This document shows, one piece after another, positions 25,622 through 35,078 of a DNA stretch of 64,000 bases. Source of the stretch: a virus. The stretch spans positions 1-64,000 of the IMG/VR virus record IMGVR_UViG_3300021087_000857; one strand, 5' to 3'. Position 1 is the first letter of the stretch; the number at the start of each line of letters is the position of its first letter. The notes beneath the pieces were generated by a model. That model was not told where the DNA came from and made no database searches. It saw only the letters and a list, made by a program, of their open reading frames with translations. Both the position numbers and the translations under genes were made by a program.

Positions 25622-26828
25622 GTTATTCTACATGGGCTTAGAACCTTACGAAGGCCGTTACACATTACAATTACAAGACTGGAGTGAAGCGGCATTTAAA
25701 GAGCGTGGTATAGATTATGTAATCGTACCAGGCGAAACTATCGACAATACTAAATCAATTTCAGTAGGACAAGTGTTAGACGCACATGGGCGTTCATACT
25801 TTGGTATGAGCCAGCTCATGAACCTGGTACAAATGATGCGTAACGGAGAGTGCGGAGGAGATGATGTGGTTTTCTTTGAAGATATGTTTCAACCTGGTAT
25901 TGAAAGTCTTCCATATATTATGTGTCAAATTCCAGAAGAACAACGACCACAGATTTATTTACGTTGTTTAGCACAAGCAGTAGACCCAGATGACTTTGTT
26001 CATGTATGGGGTATGAGCAAGTGGATGTCGTTATACGAACAAATGTGTAATGAGATTCCTAATGTACATATTCTTGCAACCAACGAAGAAATGGTTGCAC
26101 ATATGCGTATTGCTAATTGGAATGCACCTATCTATAATATTTCAGGTTTAAGTTTTGGCAAGAGGGAAGTGCTCTCCAGAATTAACAACCAAATTAAGCC
26201 ATGGGAAGAACGTAGCAACAGAGTAGTATTTGCGGCACGTTTTGATCAGGAGAAGCAACCAGACTTCTTCATGGATGTTATTGAAATGGTACACGAAAGA
26301 ACTAAATCTTTTGACAGAAACGATTTAACAGATTCCATATATCCTGTAGAATTTGCAGTACTAAGTGGTGGTCCGTTGCGTAGTAATAATCAAAAGTATT
26401 TAGATAGAGCTTTAAAAATGGAAGCGGAAGGCAAACTTACAATCCTAAAAGACTTACAAAAGAATGATTACTATAACGTAGTAAATGATTCTAAAGTAAT
26501 GTTTAATTGTGCATTGCAAGACTGGGTATCTAATACAGTCAGTGAAGCAGATGCATTGGGTTGTAATGTTGTCTATCCTGCATACAGAAGTTTTCCAGAA
26601 ACATTTGCAAACGATCATACAAGACTTTATATGCCTTGGAGCAAAGAAGATGCAGTAAGTAAAATACTAGCAGGACTCGAAGCACCAAGTGATAAGATGG
26701 GTAAGATTAGTGATTGGACTAATGGTACTATTGATCGTATGCTTGACATTATGGAAGGTAGATTTGATGACATTTGGCTACGCAGTGGTAACAGATATCG
26801 TGACCATGTAGCAGAGGAGAAATACTAA
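25614..26828 (+). CDS. Glycosyltransferase-like protein, 404 aa
   Basis: Start ATG 25614 follows an AAGGTG site and overlaps the upstream stop. The product has a GT-B-like C-terminal half: VVFAARFDQEKQPDFFMDVIE near residue 206, then KLTILKDLQKNDYYNVVNDSKV near 276, and SNTVSEADALGCNVVYPAYRS near 305 with the EAD..G pattern of retaining glycosyltransferases. The nucleotide-sugar donor and acceptor are unknown. The next gene, two bases on, is a GalE-like epimerase that may supply the donor sugar. Confidence 0.7.
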   Translation: MRKLFYMGLEPYEGRYTLQLQDWSEAAFKERGIDYVIVPGETIDNTKSISVGQVLDAHGRSYFGMSQLMNLVQMMRNGECGGDDVVFFEDMFQPGIESLPYIMCQIPEEQRPQIYLRCLAQAVDPDDFVHVWGMSKWMSLYEQMCNEIPNVHILATNEEMVAHMRIANWNAPIYNISGLSFGKREVLSRINNQIKPWEERSNRVVFAARFDQEKQPDFFMDVIEMVHERTKSFDRNDLTDSIYPVEFAVLSGGPLRSNNQKYLDRALKMEAEGKLTILKDLQKNDYYNVVNDSKVMFNCALQDWVSNTVSEADALGCNVVYPAYRSFPETFANDHTRLYMPWSKEDAVSKILAGLEAPSDKMGKISDWTNGTIDRMLDIMEGRFDDIWLRSGNRYRDHVAEEKY

Positions 26829-26829
26829 T

Positions 26830-27798
26830 ATGAAAATACTAGTAACAGGAGCAGGTGGGTATATAGGCTCACAGACATGTAAATTTCTAAGTGACAATGG
26901 ACATAAAGTGGTAGGAGTTGATAGAAATAATCTTCGCCATAACTATTGTATTGACAGTTATATTGGAAACTATGCAGACTTTGAAGTGCAACAGTTATTA
27001 TTAGACGTTGATAGCGTAGTTCATATTGGTGCAACAAGTTTAGTAGGACCTAGTGTTTTAGACCCTAGCAAATACTATAACAATAATGTTGTAGGAACAC
27101 TAAAACTCTTAGACGCATGTAAAAATCAAGGCGTAAAGAGTTTTGTGTTTGCCAGTAGTGCCGCAACATATGGTGAACCAGAAAGTGGAGTTTGTTTAGA
27201 AACAGAGCAACACACACCTATGAATCCATATGGTTGGAGCAAACGTATGACAGAGATCATGTTAAGTGATTACGCTACTGCATACGGAATGAATAGCGTT
27301 AGTTTGCGTTTCTTTAATGTTGCTGGTGCAGATACATTAATGGAAATGGGACAAGAAAAAGACGCTACACATATTATTGCTATGTTAATTGAAAGAACAA
27401 TGCAGGGTAAAGGATTTACACTATTTGGTGATAAATTTGATACACCTGATGGAACTTGTGTACGTGATTATGTTCATGTAGAAGATGTTGCAAATGGAAT
27501 ATACAAAGCAATTGAATATACAAAAGCAAATGAAGGTGCATATAGATTTAACTTAGGCAATAAAGAAGGTTACAGTAATCTACAAATTGTAGAAGCAGTA
27601 AAACGTAATACTCCATTAGAACCTAATGTTAAAATGGGACCAGCAAGGGATGGAGATCCTGCTACATTGGTAGCAAATACTATGTCAGCCAATGTAGACT
27701 TAGGTTGGACACCAAGATATGATCTTGACACAATAGTCAAAACAGCATATAATTGGTATAGAAAAAAAGCAGAAACTAACACGACATCCTCGTCGTAA
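26830..27798 (+). CDS. galE: UDP-glucose 4-epimerase-like NAD-dependent epimerase
   Basis: Extended SDR family: GAGGYIGS (NAD-binding GxxGxxG) at residues 7-14, VHIGATSLVG near 64, SSAATYGEP near 109 with the catalytic Ser, and YGWSKRM (YxxxK) near 136. The 322-residue length is near family size. The reaction inverts C4 of UDP-glucose or a related sugar. It follows the glycosyltransferase gene, so the two may build a virion or DNA glycan. Confidence 0.85.
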   Translation: MKILVTGAGGYIGSQTCKFLSDNGHKVVGVDRNNLRHNYCIDSYIGNYADFEVQQLLLDVDSVVHIGATSLVGPSVLDPSKYYNNNVVGTLKLLDACKNQGVKSFVFASSAATYGEPESGVCLETEQHTPMNPYGWSKRMTEIMLSDYATAYGMNSVSLRFFNVAGADTLMEMGQEKDATHIIAMLIERTMQGKGFTLFGDKFDTPDGTCVRDYVHVEDVANGIYKAIEYTKANEGAYRFNLGNKEGYSNLQIVEAVKRNTPLEPNVKMGPARDGDPATLVANTMSANVDLGWTPRYDLDTIVKTAYNWYRKKAETNTTSSS

Positions 27799-27813
27799 AC
27801 TCGGAGAAAATAA

Positions 27814-28512
27814 ATGGGAAAATCAGATCAAATTAGAAACAAACTAGAAGAAGCAGGCATCAGATATTGGGCAGGTGATAACATCAGTGCAGTATTACAA
27901 AAAGGTGATAAAGAAGAACTAATTGATGAGGCAACAGTTGCCTTTGAAAAAGTATTAGATACATTAGTTATTGATAGGAAAACAGATCCTAACAGTATGG
28001 ATACCGCTAGACGTCTAGCAAAGATGTATTATAAAGAATTAATGGCAGGTAGATATGAAACAGCTCCGCCGGCTACTGCATTTCCAAATGAACCAGACAA
28101 TGTAACTAATGAAAAGTATGATGGTATGTTAGTTGTACGTAGTGAACTTAGAAGTGTTTGTTCACATCACCATCAGCCAGTAACAGGTATAGCATATATT
28201 GGCATTATTGCCGCTGACACACTAATTGGCTTATCTAAATATACACGTATCGCACAATGGTGTGCAAGGCGTGGCACACTACAAGAAGAACTTGCTATGG
28301 ATATCTCACGTGAGATTATGAAAGCAACTAAGTCAGATGATGTAGGTGTTTACATTCAAGCAACACATGGATGTTGTGAGAACAGAGGTATAATGGCACA
28401 CAGTAGTTTAACACAAACTACAGTTCTTAAAGGTGCTTTCAAAAACGATCCTGCAACTAAAGAAGAGTTCATGGATAATATTAAATTACAATCAGATTTC
28501 GCAGTTAAGTAG
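27814..28512 (+). CDS. folE: GTP cyclohydrolase I
   Basis: FolE converts GTP to dihydroneopterin triphosphate, the first step of both folate and 7-deazaguanine synthesis. Family blocks are present: RLAKMYYKELMAG near residue 67, VCSHHHQP near 113 with the zinc Cys and His, IGLSKYTRIAQWCARR near 138, and HGCCENRG near 188 with the second zinc Cys. At 232 residues it has normal length. With QueD, QueE and DpdA in the window it most likely feeds DNA-base synthesis rather than folate. Confidence 0.95.
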   Translation: MGKSDQIRNKLEEAGIRYWAGDNISAVLQKGDKEELIDEATVAFEKVLDTLVIDRKTDPNSMDTARRLAKMYYKELMAGRYETAPPATAFPNEPDNVTNEKYDGMLVVRSELRSVCSHHHQPVTGIAYIGIIAADTLIGLSKYTRIAQWCARRGTLQEELAMDISREIMKATKSDDVGVYIQATHGCCENRGIMAHSSLTQTTVLKGAFKNDPATKEEFMDNIKLQSDFAVK

Positions 28513-28521
28513 GAGATACTA

Positions 28522-29040
28522 ATGGTTAACAAGGTACACTATACGTGGAAAGATATCGAGCATATGATAGATACTATTAACAATCTTATGTTTGCAGATA
28601 ATTGGCGTCCAGATTATATAGTAGGTATGACACGAGGTGGCCTTGTGCCAGCAGTAATGATGTCAAACAAAACAAGCATTATGATGCATGCACTAGATGT
28701 AAGATTCAGAGACACAGATAATAATTATGATGGACCAGAATCAAATATGTGGATGGCCGAAGATGCATTAGCCAAAGGTAAAAAGATTTTAATCATTGAT
28801 GATATTAACGACACTGGCAAGACACTTAGTTGGATTAGAGAAGACTGGGTAGCAAGTATGGGCGGTGCTTCATATGATGCTAGTGCATGGGGCGATACTG
28901 TTCGTACTGCATGTTTAATAGACAATCAAGCAAGTGGATTTGATGGCATGGACTATACTGCATTGGAAATTAATAAGATGGAAGAAGATGTATGGGTAGT
29001 GTTTCCATGGGAAGGTGAAAGAGATTATGGTAGCACATAA
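28522..29040 (+). CDS. Phosphoribosyltransferase-like protein
   Basis: The 172-residue PRTase fold has GMTRGGLVPAVMMS near residue 36 and the PRPP-binding motif ILIIDDINDTGKT near 89-101. Known relatives salvage purines, or act with unusual bases. The GKT-type loop and length suit a xanthine/hypoxanthine-type PRTase, but the base is unknown. It follows folE by nine bases, so a link to nucleotide or deazaguanine metabolism is possible. Confidence 0.8.
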   Translation: MVNKVHYTWKDIEHMIDTINNLMFADNWRPDYIVGMTRGGLVPAVMMSNKTSIMMHALDVRFRDTDNNYDGPESNMWMAEDALAKGKKILIIDDINDTGKTLSWIREDWVASMGGASYDASAWGDTVRTACLIDNQASGFDGMDYTALEINKMEEDVWVVFPWEGERDYGST

Positions 29041-30199
29041 TCATAATATATCAAAAATATTAAATACACCTACTTTCCTATTACCTTGGGAACATAAAAT
29101 AATATGGAATGCGTTTGATAAAGAAACAATTGACTCTTTATTGGAAGCATTTCACACTATAGATTGGGATAATGCTCCTGACGATGATTTTGAAAATGGC
29201 ATTCAAACAAAATGGATATCACAAGATTTTGTTGAGTTAATGCCACAGTCACTTGCTAAAGATGTATTGCAAGAGCTAAACGGGTGGTCAACACACGAAC
29301 TATTACTTCAGCATTACGATATAGATTATAGTACAGGATACGAAGCTAGTCTTGTATTTGATAGATGTAATCCAAACGGTCTTAACGAAGTACATAATGA
29401 TACAGGTCCACGCAAAGATACATTAACATTGCAATATTATTTACAAATTGATGATGAAACACGAACATTGCATTTAGATAATTTTGATACTCGTGCAACA
29501 TCTGGCGATGCAGTTATATTTAAAAGTCAACCTCATACAATGCACAGTTTTAAAGCAGGAGAAGGTAGCAGATATAGTTTGCGTTTACGCATAGGAACTA
29601 AAATATTAAACCCAAAAGTTATACAAAATAAAAGTGATAGCAAAGTTGGTGTATTAATTGATTGTAAAGATATGGAAAGTGATAGTTGTCATAGATTACT
29701 TGAAGTTAATTTAGGTGCAGTAACTTATAGAAATCTAATTCAAAATGGATTTACTAATATAGTAACTTTTAGAGAACGTGAAGATTATGAGTCAGCAAGA
29801 GATTTATTAAAAGAACACGGAGTAGAAAGAATACTAATGGTATTTGCAGGTGCAACAGTTGATAACACAACACTGGCTCAAGTATATGCGGCAAAGCATA
29901 TTACCGCACCAATTGATAATGATACAGTACTAAGACAGTTTGTAGTGTTTGATACAAACGACAGTGATTTTAATATTGTTGGAGATTACTTGGGTAATGT
30001 TAAAGATAAAATAACACATGCAGACATGATGGATTTGGGTATTGCATTGCTACATCCAGATGAAGACAGTGTAAACTTTTTAGAAGAGATAAGTGAATAC
30101 TTGATACCAAGGTCAGAATTAACAGATAAATTAAGTGAGTATGACAAAGAGTTAGCAAGTATTATTAAAGAAAGAGTAAAGGAAATAAAATATGTCTAA
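29027..30199 (+). CDS. 2OG-Fe(II) oxygenase-like protein with extra C-terminal domain
   Basis: I start at ATG 29027 rather than at the GTG 12 bases upstream. The N-terminal half contains EVHNDTGPRKDTLTLQYYLQ with the HxD dyad near residues 121-123, and HTMHSFKAGEGSRYSLRLR with the distal His and Arg near 170-186, the pattern of Fe/2-oxoglutarate oxygenases. Residues about 200-390 form a separate alpha/beta region with repeated DTNDSDF-like strands and no recognised motif. The substrate is unknown. Confidence 0.6.
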   Translation: MVAHNHNISKILNTPTFLLPWEHKIIWNAFDKETIDSLLEAFHTIDWDNAPDDDFENGIQTKWISQDFVELMPQSLAKDVLQELNGWSTHELLLQHYDIDYSTGYEASLVFDRCNPNGLNEVHNDTGPRKDTLTLQYYLQIDDETRTLHLDNFDTRATSGDAVIFKSQPHTMHSFKAGEGSRYSLRLRIGTKILNPKVIQNKSDSKVGVLIDCKDMESDSCHRLLEVNLGAVTYRNLIQNGFTNIVTFREREDYESARDLLKEHGVERILMVFAGATVDNTTLAQVYAAKHITAPIDNDTVLRQFVVFDTNDSDFNIVGDYLGNVKDKITHADMMDLGIALLHPDEDSVNFLEEISEYLIPRSELTDKLSEYDKELASIIKERVKEIKYV

Positions 30200-30461
30200 G
30201 TATAAAACAGGTGGAACTTTTAGTGTAAAACAATCATACTCTGATGTTGATCTTGCCGCATATACAATAGGAGGCGGCAATGTAACTCTATCAGAGCCTA
30301 TGCCTATAATTGATCCTTACGAAGAAAAAATAAAAGATGCACATTTTAAAATTGAAGTGTTAACAGAACTACTCGAAGAGATGGGAGTAGATGTTAGCAA
30401 ACGAATAGAAGAAAAACTATTTCTAAATAAACTTTCAGGAGAAGACAATGGCAAAGTATGA
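30192..30461 (+). CDS. Hypothetical protein, 89 aa
   Basis: The product has a Ser/Thr/Gly-rich start (GGTFSVKQSYSD) and a C-terminal helix with EVLTELLEEMGVDVSKRIEEK. It overlaps both neighbours, by eight and 14 bases. No family is recognised. Confidence 0.55.
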   Translation: MSKYKTGGTFSVKQSYSDVDLAAYTIGGGNVTLSEPMPIIDPYEEKIKDAHFKIEVLTELLEEMGVDVSKRIEEKLFLNKLSGEDNGKV

Positions 30462-31020
30462 AGTAGAATTATACGGCTATGGTGGTGAGTTTGTATTAGG
30501 CACACTAACAAAAGAGCAGTATGATTTTTGGATAGAAAACGAAGGTGATGGACTAGACAGTCATGTATTTTGGGATCCATATGATGACGCTGATGGAGAT
30601 AATCCTATTACTGATGAAGAAGACCCACGTTTCTTGGGTTACTGGCACGACTTAGATGACATAGAACATGTATGTGGTGCTGATGTAGATTCGTGTAGAG
30701 TTGTAGTAACATCATTAGACTCGGGCGAAGAAGTATATACATCAGATGATGTTAATCTAATACACACCACAGATCAACTTGTAGAAGAACAAAAGAGTGG
30801 ATATTATTGGACTGCATACGCATCGGAAAAAGGTCAGCATTTTTATGCAGAACTTGAGATAGATGGCGAGTTTGATCCAACTAAATTAACAGTAAATGCA
30901 ACTAATATAGACGGTGAACATATAATTGATGAAGTTATGTATAACGAAGAAACACTAGATAATGACGGTGGATCTACGGATACTAAGAGTCAAAGCTATG
31001 AATTGCACGAAATTGTGTAA
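30448..31020 (+). CDS. Acidic hypothetical protein, 190 aa
   Basis: This product starts at an ATG behind AGGAGA and is very acidic, with repeated Asp/Glu patches (DPYDDADGDN near 43, GYWHDLDDIEHVCG near 64) and many Tyr. The second half is beta-rich. No enzyme motif is recognised. It ends before the promoter of the subtilase. Confidence 0.55.
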   Translation: MAKYEVELYGYGGEFVLGTLTKEQYDFWIENEGDGLDSHVFWDPYDDADGDNPITDEEDPRFLGYWHDLDDIEHVCGADVDSCRVVVTSLDSGEEVYTSDDVNLIHTTDQLVEEQKSGYYWTAYASEKGQHFYAELEIDGEFDPTKLTVNATNIDGEHIIDEVMYNEETLDNDGGSTDTKSQSYELHEIV

Positions 31021-31037
31021 AAACCAAGACATTTCGG

Positions 31038-31067
31038 TTGACATCTGACTTATTATATCATATAATA
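31038..31067 (+). promoter_or_regulatory. Sigma70-type promoter with palindromic -10 region
   Basis: TTGACA (31038-31043) and TATAAT (31061-31066) are 17 bases apart. The -10 lies in a perfect inverted repeat, TATTATAT-C-ATATAATA (31051-31067). It shares the 12-mer TATCATATAATA with promoters at 46443 and 54043. It drives the subtilase gene. Confidence 0.85.
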
Positions 31068-31095
31068 TACTTATATTAACAGTCAGGAGACTACT

Positions 31096-32646
31096 ATGAA
31101 GAAAATAATTGCAACCGCAGTAATGAGTCTATTCATTGCTCTAACGCCACTTTCGGCATCTGCAAAAACAAGTTACTTCGATCAGTCCTGGTTCCAAAAA
31201 ATGGACCAAATGAAGCAAATTAATTTTGCTAAATCAGTAGTAACTAATTACACAAATATCACTAATAGATATTCATTTATTATAGACAAATACTCTCGCT
31301 ATAGTAACGCCAGTTGGTACAAACGTATTCAAACAAGATACACATGGCATATAGCAGAGATTGAAAAATACAACACTATTATCAATGGCAATAGTGCACC
31401 TACAGTTGTTCGTACTTATGTTGAAGAAGTACCTGGTACAACTTTTAAACGTGGTGAAACTGTTACTAACACAACTAATAATGTTGTTGAAGAACAAGAT
31501 GGTAACACAATTAGAGAGTGGGCAGTAATTACTGTTACTCAGACTACACCAGTTACAACCACATATTATACTAATTATAAAACTGTTAGTGTATACACCA
31601 ACGGTAAAGAAACATATAGTAATGATGTAAAAGTTGACAGAGAAGAAACCATAAATGAGATTGATACACAAGTTAATCGTGAGCTGATTAGAGAGTATGC
31701 TCTTGTTGTTCCAATCGAAAAGGAAGAACCAGACGCACCTACTACAATTGTATTCACAGAAGAAGAATATCTTGCTAGAGGTGATGTTGACTATACAGTA
31801 AGTGATAGTTATTATAATGCTGTTAAGACTATGAACAGTAATATTAATGATTCATATGTTGAAAGACTAGGTGGATACTTTGGTAACAACCTAGATAAAA
31901 TTGGAGCACCAGCGGCATGGTCAAGAGGATACACAGGTGAAGGTAGTGTAATTGCAATCTTTGATACTGGTATCGACACAGACCATAGTGAGTTTACAGA
32001 TAGTATTCTTGATGCACAATGTTTTACAAATGTGTGTGAACGTGGACTTGGAACTGTAGAAGATGGTAACAAGTATGGACACGGAACACATGTGGCAGGT
32101 ATTGCCGCGGCAAACTTAGATGGTGTTGGTACTACAGGTGTAGCCCCTGATGCTGATTTACTTATTGGTAAACTTGCATACGACAGTGGCTTCTTTCAAT
32201 TTAACAAGATTCCTGACGCAATGGAATGGGCAGTTAATAATGGTGCAGATGTTGTAAACATCAGTGCTAGTACACGACCAAGTAGTTCATATAAAAACAG
32301 TCTTACAGAAATTAGCGAAGGTGTTTACTATTCAAATATGACATTTGGTGATTATAACACTCTTGGTTATAATCAAATATTTTCTACAAATGGACATGGT
32401 ACTGCAATGATTGAGTCAATGAAAGGACATGAAACTGTAATGGTTCTTGCCGCTGGTAATGATAGACTTAAAGTGTCTAGTCAAGAATCACACATCGCTC
32501 TTGATTCAGAAATTGGCGATCGTGTACTTATAGTTGGTATGTATGATGAAAGAAGAAACGGCCTTAGTAAATGGAGTAATGCGGCAGGAACTATTTGTCG
32601 AGAACTTGATGATAATGGTACTTGTAAATCAGATGCTTATAAGTGA
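31096..32646 (+). CDS. Subtilisin-like protease, N-terminal part (Asp and His)
   Basis: The 516-residue ORF starts with a Sec signal peptide (cleavage near ASA-KT at residue 24), then a helical and Val/Thr-rich prodomain-like region to about residue 245. The S8 fold follows: IAIFDTGID with catalytic Asp290, and HGTHVAG with His329. It ends at TGA-TAG, two stops in a row, just before the region that should carry the catalytic Ser. The next ORF is in exactly the same frame. The protein alone cannot be an active protease; it could associate with the second half or be read through. Confidence 0.8.
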   Translation: MKKIIATAVMSLFIALTPLSASAKTSYFDQSWFQKMDQMKQINFAKSVVTNYTNITNRYSFIIDKYSRYSNASWYKRIQTRYTWHIAEIEKYNTIINGNSAPTVVRTYVEEVPGTTFKRGETVTNTTNNVVEEQDGNTIREWAVITVTQTTPVTTTYYTNYKTVSVYTNGKETYSNDVKVDREETINEIDTQVNRELIREYALVVPIEKEEPDAPTTIVFTEEEYLARGDVDYTVSDSYYNAVKTMNSNINDSYVERLGGYFGNNLDKIGAPAAWSRGYTGEGSVIAIFDTGIDTDHSEFTDSILDAQCFTNVCERGLGTVEDGNKYGHGTHVAGIAAANLDGVGTTGVAPDADLLIGKLAYDSGFFQFNKIPDAMEWAVNNGADVVNISASTRPSSSYKNSLTEISEGVYYSNMTFGDYNTLGYNQIFSTNGHGTAMIESMKGHETVMVLAAGNDRLKVSSQESHIALDSEIGDRVLIVGMYDERRNGLSKWSNAAGTICRELDDNGTCKSDAYK

Positions 32647-32658
32647 TAGATATATTAT

Positions 32659-33786
32659 GTGGCACCAGGTGTATATATTGCGGCACCAACTAACGATGGT
32701 GGATATGTAACAATGACAGGTACATCAATGGCGGCTCCTCATGTAGCAGGTGCAGTTGCAATTGTACATCAAATGTGGCCACACATGACTGGTGCTAATG
32801 TTAGTCAACTTCTACTTAATACTGCAAGTACAGATGGTATTAATAATTACGATCCTAATGTACATGGACAAGGTATGCTAGATTTAGATGAAGCAACACA
32901 ACCACAGGGTGCAATGGGACTAGCAACCACAGGTAGAATTGATGGTGCTATAGTAGATCTTGCAAACAGTGGTACTATTGCAATGAGTGGTAATACAAAC
33001 ATTTCAGCATTAAGTAGTATAATGGCAGTTGATGATTATGATAGAGATTATTACTTTGATGCTAATGGAATGGTAAACACAATTGATACTCGTACTGCAA
33101 GTGCCACACTAGCAGGTCAACATGGATTTGCTCCAGACTATTATATTGGATACAATGGCGGTAGTATTATTCCTTTATCAAATGCAGGTACACATATTGC
33201 ATTAAATGATACAAATGGTAACGTTAGTATTGTACAACAATGGGACAAATTTAGTATGGGTCTTGTAAACGAATCAGAAAGTTTCTTAGGTAACTATGCA
33301 AACAGTGAGCTTATGAAAGTAGATGGTTCTAACACTGCATATCTAGGTTTTACAGATAGTATAGACTTTAACAATGGTATTAATATGTGGGGTAGTGCAA
33401 CACTAGGAGCAACAAGGCTTAATGTAGATAATAGCTCTATGCTTAAGAGTGCAGACATTATGATGTCTAATAGTGCAACACTAGGTATTAAACAAACTGT
33501 AGACAATGAAACATTTGGATTTGTAGCAAGTTTACCAGTTAGTATTACAAGTGGTAATGCAAACTTTAGTATTCCTACTAGTGTTAATTCAACTGGAGAT
33601 ATTTCAAATACAAATATGAATAGTTCATTGGAAATGGATAACAGAGAGCTTGACTTGGGTTTATTTTATATAAATACATTAACAGAGTCAACTTCACTTA
33701 CTGCTAACATTGAGTTGCGAAATAACTATTCAGGTACTAGCGACAATCATGTAACAGCAGGACTAACTTACAAGGTAACGTTTTAA
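32659..33786 (+). CDS. Subtilisin-like protease, C-terminal part (Ser) with beta-barrel tail
   Basis: In frame with the upstream ORF and separated by TGA-TAG plus three codons; a GTG at 32659 could initiate it, but I see no good ribosome binding site. It holds the missing catalytic block GTSMAAPHVAG (Ser23). The C-terminal 200 residues are Asn/Ser/Thr-rich beta strands ending in YKVTF, with a terminal Phe as in outer-membrane beta-barrels. The whole is therefore autotransporter-like: signal, S8 passenger, barrel. Confidence 0.75.
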   Translation: MAPGVYIAAPTNDGGYVTMTGTSMAAPHVAGAVAIVHQMWPHMTGANVSQLLLNTASTDGINNYDPNVHGQGMLDLDEATQPQGAMGLATTGRIDGAIVDLANSGTIAMSGNTNISALSSIMAVDDYDRDYYFDANGMVNTIDTRTASATLAGQHGFAPDYYIGYNGGSIIPLSNAGTHIALNDTNGNVSIVQQWDKFSMGLVNESESFLGNYANSELMKVDGSNTAYLGFTDSIDFNNGINMWGSATLGATRLNVDNSSMLKSADIMMSNSATLGIKQTVDNETFGFVASLPVSITSGNANFSIPTSVNSTGDISNTNMNSSLEMDNRELDLGLFYINTLTESTSLTANIELRNNYSGTSDNHVTAGLTYKVTF

Positions 33787-34364
33787 TGCAAAAGCAATAC
33801 AAGACTAAGCGAGGCAAACTTGAGGTCATAGCAGGCCCAATGTTCGCAGGAAAGAGCAGTGAGTTACTCAAACGACTGCTCTTTATCGAACACGGTGGGA
33901 ACAAATGTCTTGTATTGAAACCAGTTATTGATGATAGGTATGATGCAAATCATATTATAACACACAATCAATTAAAACATTCTGCCGTTGCAGTAATTGA
34001 CTTAGAACTAGTTAAAGACAACTACACAATAAAGTCATATAACTTCCATACAGTATTCATTGATGAGATACAGTTCTTTGATATGAATGAAACTATGTGG
34101 TTTGTTGAAGAAGGATTACGCAATGGTGTAAACTTTGTGGTAGCAGGTTTAGATCAAGACAGTAGAGGAGTACCGTTTGAAACTACATCAAGATGTTTAG
34201 CACTAGCAGACGAAGTACTTAAAATTAAAGCATTCTGTACAATATGTGGAATGGATGCAGGTAAAACACAAAGACTTAGAGCAACACAACATTCGGATAG
34301 AGTAAAGGTTGGTGGTGCAGAATCATACGAGCCTCGTTGCTCGGAACATTGGGAGAGTAAGTAA
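33786..34364 (+). CDS. tdk: Thymidine kinase (type II)
   Basis: Family features are clear in the 192-residue product: GPMFAGKSSELLKRL near residues 17-31 (P-loop), VFIDEIQFF near 95 (DEXQ-type lasso), and the zinc-binding CTICG near 156 with a later C-S-E-H site. It phosphorylates thymidine to dTMP. It works with ThyX (46673) in supplying thymidylate to phage DNA. Its start overlaps the stop of the subtilase second part (TAATG). Confidence 0.9.
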   Translation: MQKQYKTKRGKLEVIAGPMFAGKSSELLKRLLFIEHGGNKCLVLKPVIDDRYDANHIITHNQLKHSAVAVIDLELVKDNYTIKSYNFHTVFIDEIQFFDMNETMWFVEEGLRNGVNFVVAGLDQDSRGVPFETTSRCLALADEVLKIKAFCTICGMDAGKTQRLRATQHSDRVKVGGAESYEPRCSEHWESK

Positions 34365-34585
34365 TGAATGTATGGGTTGGAACATTGTTAACAATACTAT
34401 TCCTTATTATTATATTCACACTCTTTGGCTTTACTGGCTTAACTTTAGTGATCTTACCTTGGATGCTTTATATGTGGGCAACAGAAAAAGACTATCCAAA
34501 AAAGGTATGTCAGGCTTGTATAGAAGAAATACATATAGAAGCAATCAAATGTAAACATTGTGGTGAAATTCAACCAACAGAATAA
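34364..34585 (+). CDS. Membrane protein with zinc ribbon
   Basis: A 73-residue protein with a membrane segment of about residues 4-36 and a C-terminal zinc-ribbon CQACIEE...CKHCGE (cysteines near 49, 52, 63 and 66). Such small anchored ribbons often bind regulators or nucleic acid, but the role here is unknown. It overlaps thymidine kinase by one base. Confidence 0.65.
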   Translation: MNVWVGTLLTILFLIIIFTLFGFTGLTLVILPWMLYMWATEKDYPKKVCQACIEEIHIEAIKCKHCGEIQPTE

Positions 34586-34599
34586 ATGGAGAGTAAGTA

Positions 34600-34878
34600 A
34601 TGACAGATCATACAATAGATATTTTAAGACAAGTTTGCCAAGAAGAACTTGATGATAAAGTAACTGACTTAACAGATGGAACAGAAGATATATTTGAAGG
34701 CCGTAAAGAGTTTGCAAATACAGTACTAGGACTTATTAATAAACTAGAACGCCCCAGGCAAGAAGATCAAGCTAAAAAACTACAAGCAAAGGCTATCGCA
34801 GCCAGCAATGCAAGAAACGAAATCGCATCTGAATACAACACAGAATGGATGCCAATTGACAACGGAGACTTTAAATGA
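34600..34878 (+). CDS. Hypothetical protein, 92 aa
   Basis: A helical, charged product (QEELDDKVTDLTDG near 13) behind a GAGAGTAAG site. It overlaps the AbrB-like gene by four bases (ATGA). No family is recognised. Confidence 0.55.
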   Translation: MTDHTIDILRQVCQEELDDKVTDLTDGTEDIFEGRKEFANTVLGLINKLERPRQEDQAKKLQAKAIAASNARNEIASEYNTEWMPIDNGDFK

Positions 34879-35078
34879 AAAAAGTAACAAATAGTCAATG
34901 GATTATAGAAGTACAAGAAAATGGTAAAACAAAAGAATTGTTTATAGAGTTTCCACCCGAAGTTCTCAATCAAGTTGGTTGGGATACAGGTGATACATTG
35001 ATCTGGGAAGAACTAGATCATGGAGCTATGAGGCTAACCAAAAAGGAAAACAACAATGAAGAGAAGATTGATAGTTGA
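34875..35078 (+). CDS. SpoVT/AbrB-like DNA-binding domain protein
   Basis: The 67-residue product has the swapped-hairpin pattern FPPEVLNQVGWDTGDTLIWE at residues 26-45 (a hydrophobic, then GWDTGD loop). Such domains form dimers that bind DNA as transcription regulators or antitoxins. The DNA target is unknown, and no toxin partner is obvious beside it. It overlaps both neighbours. Confidence 0.6.
   Translation: MKKVTNSQWIIEVQENGKTKELFIEFPPEVLNQVGWDTGDTLIWEELDHGAMRLTKKENNNEEKIDS

Noticed and set aside
31096-33786. Reassigned TGA or TAG codons explaining the subtilase split
   Set aside because: Both TGA and TAG end many intact genes in this window, so stop reassignment is not supported.
34875-35078. 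Antitoxin of a toxin-antitoxin pair
   Set aside because: The fold fits AbrB-like antitoxins, but no adjacent toxin is recognisable.
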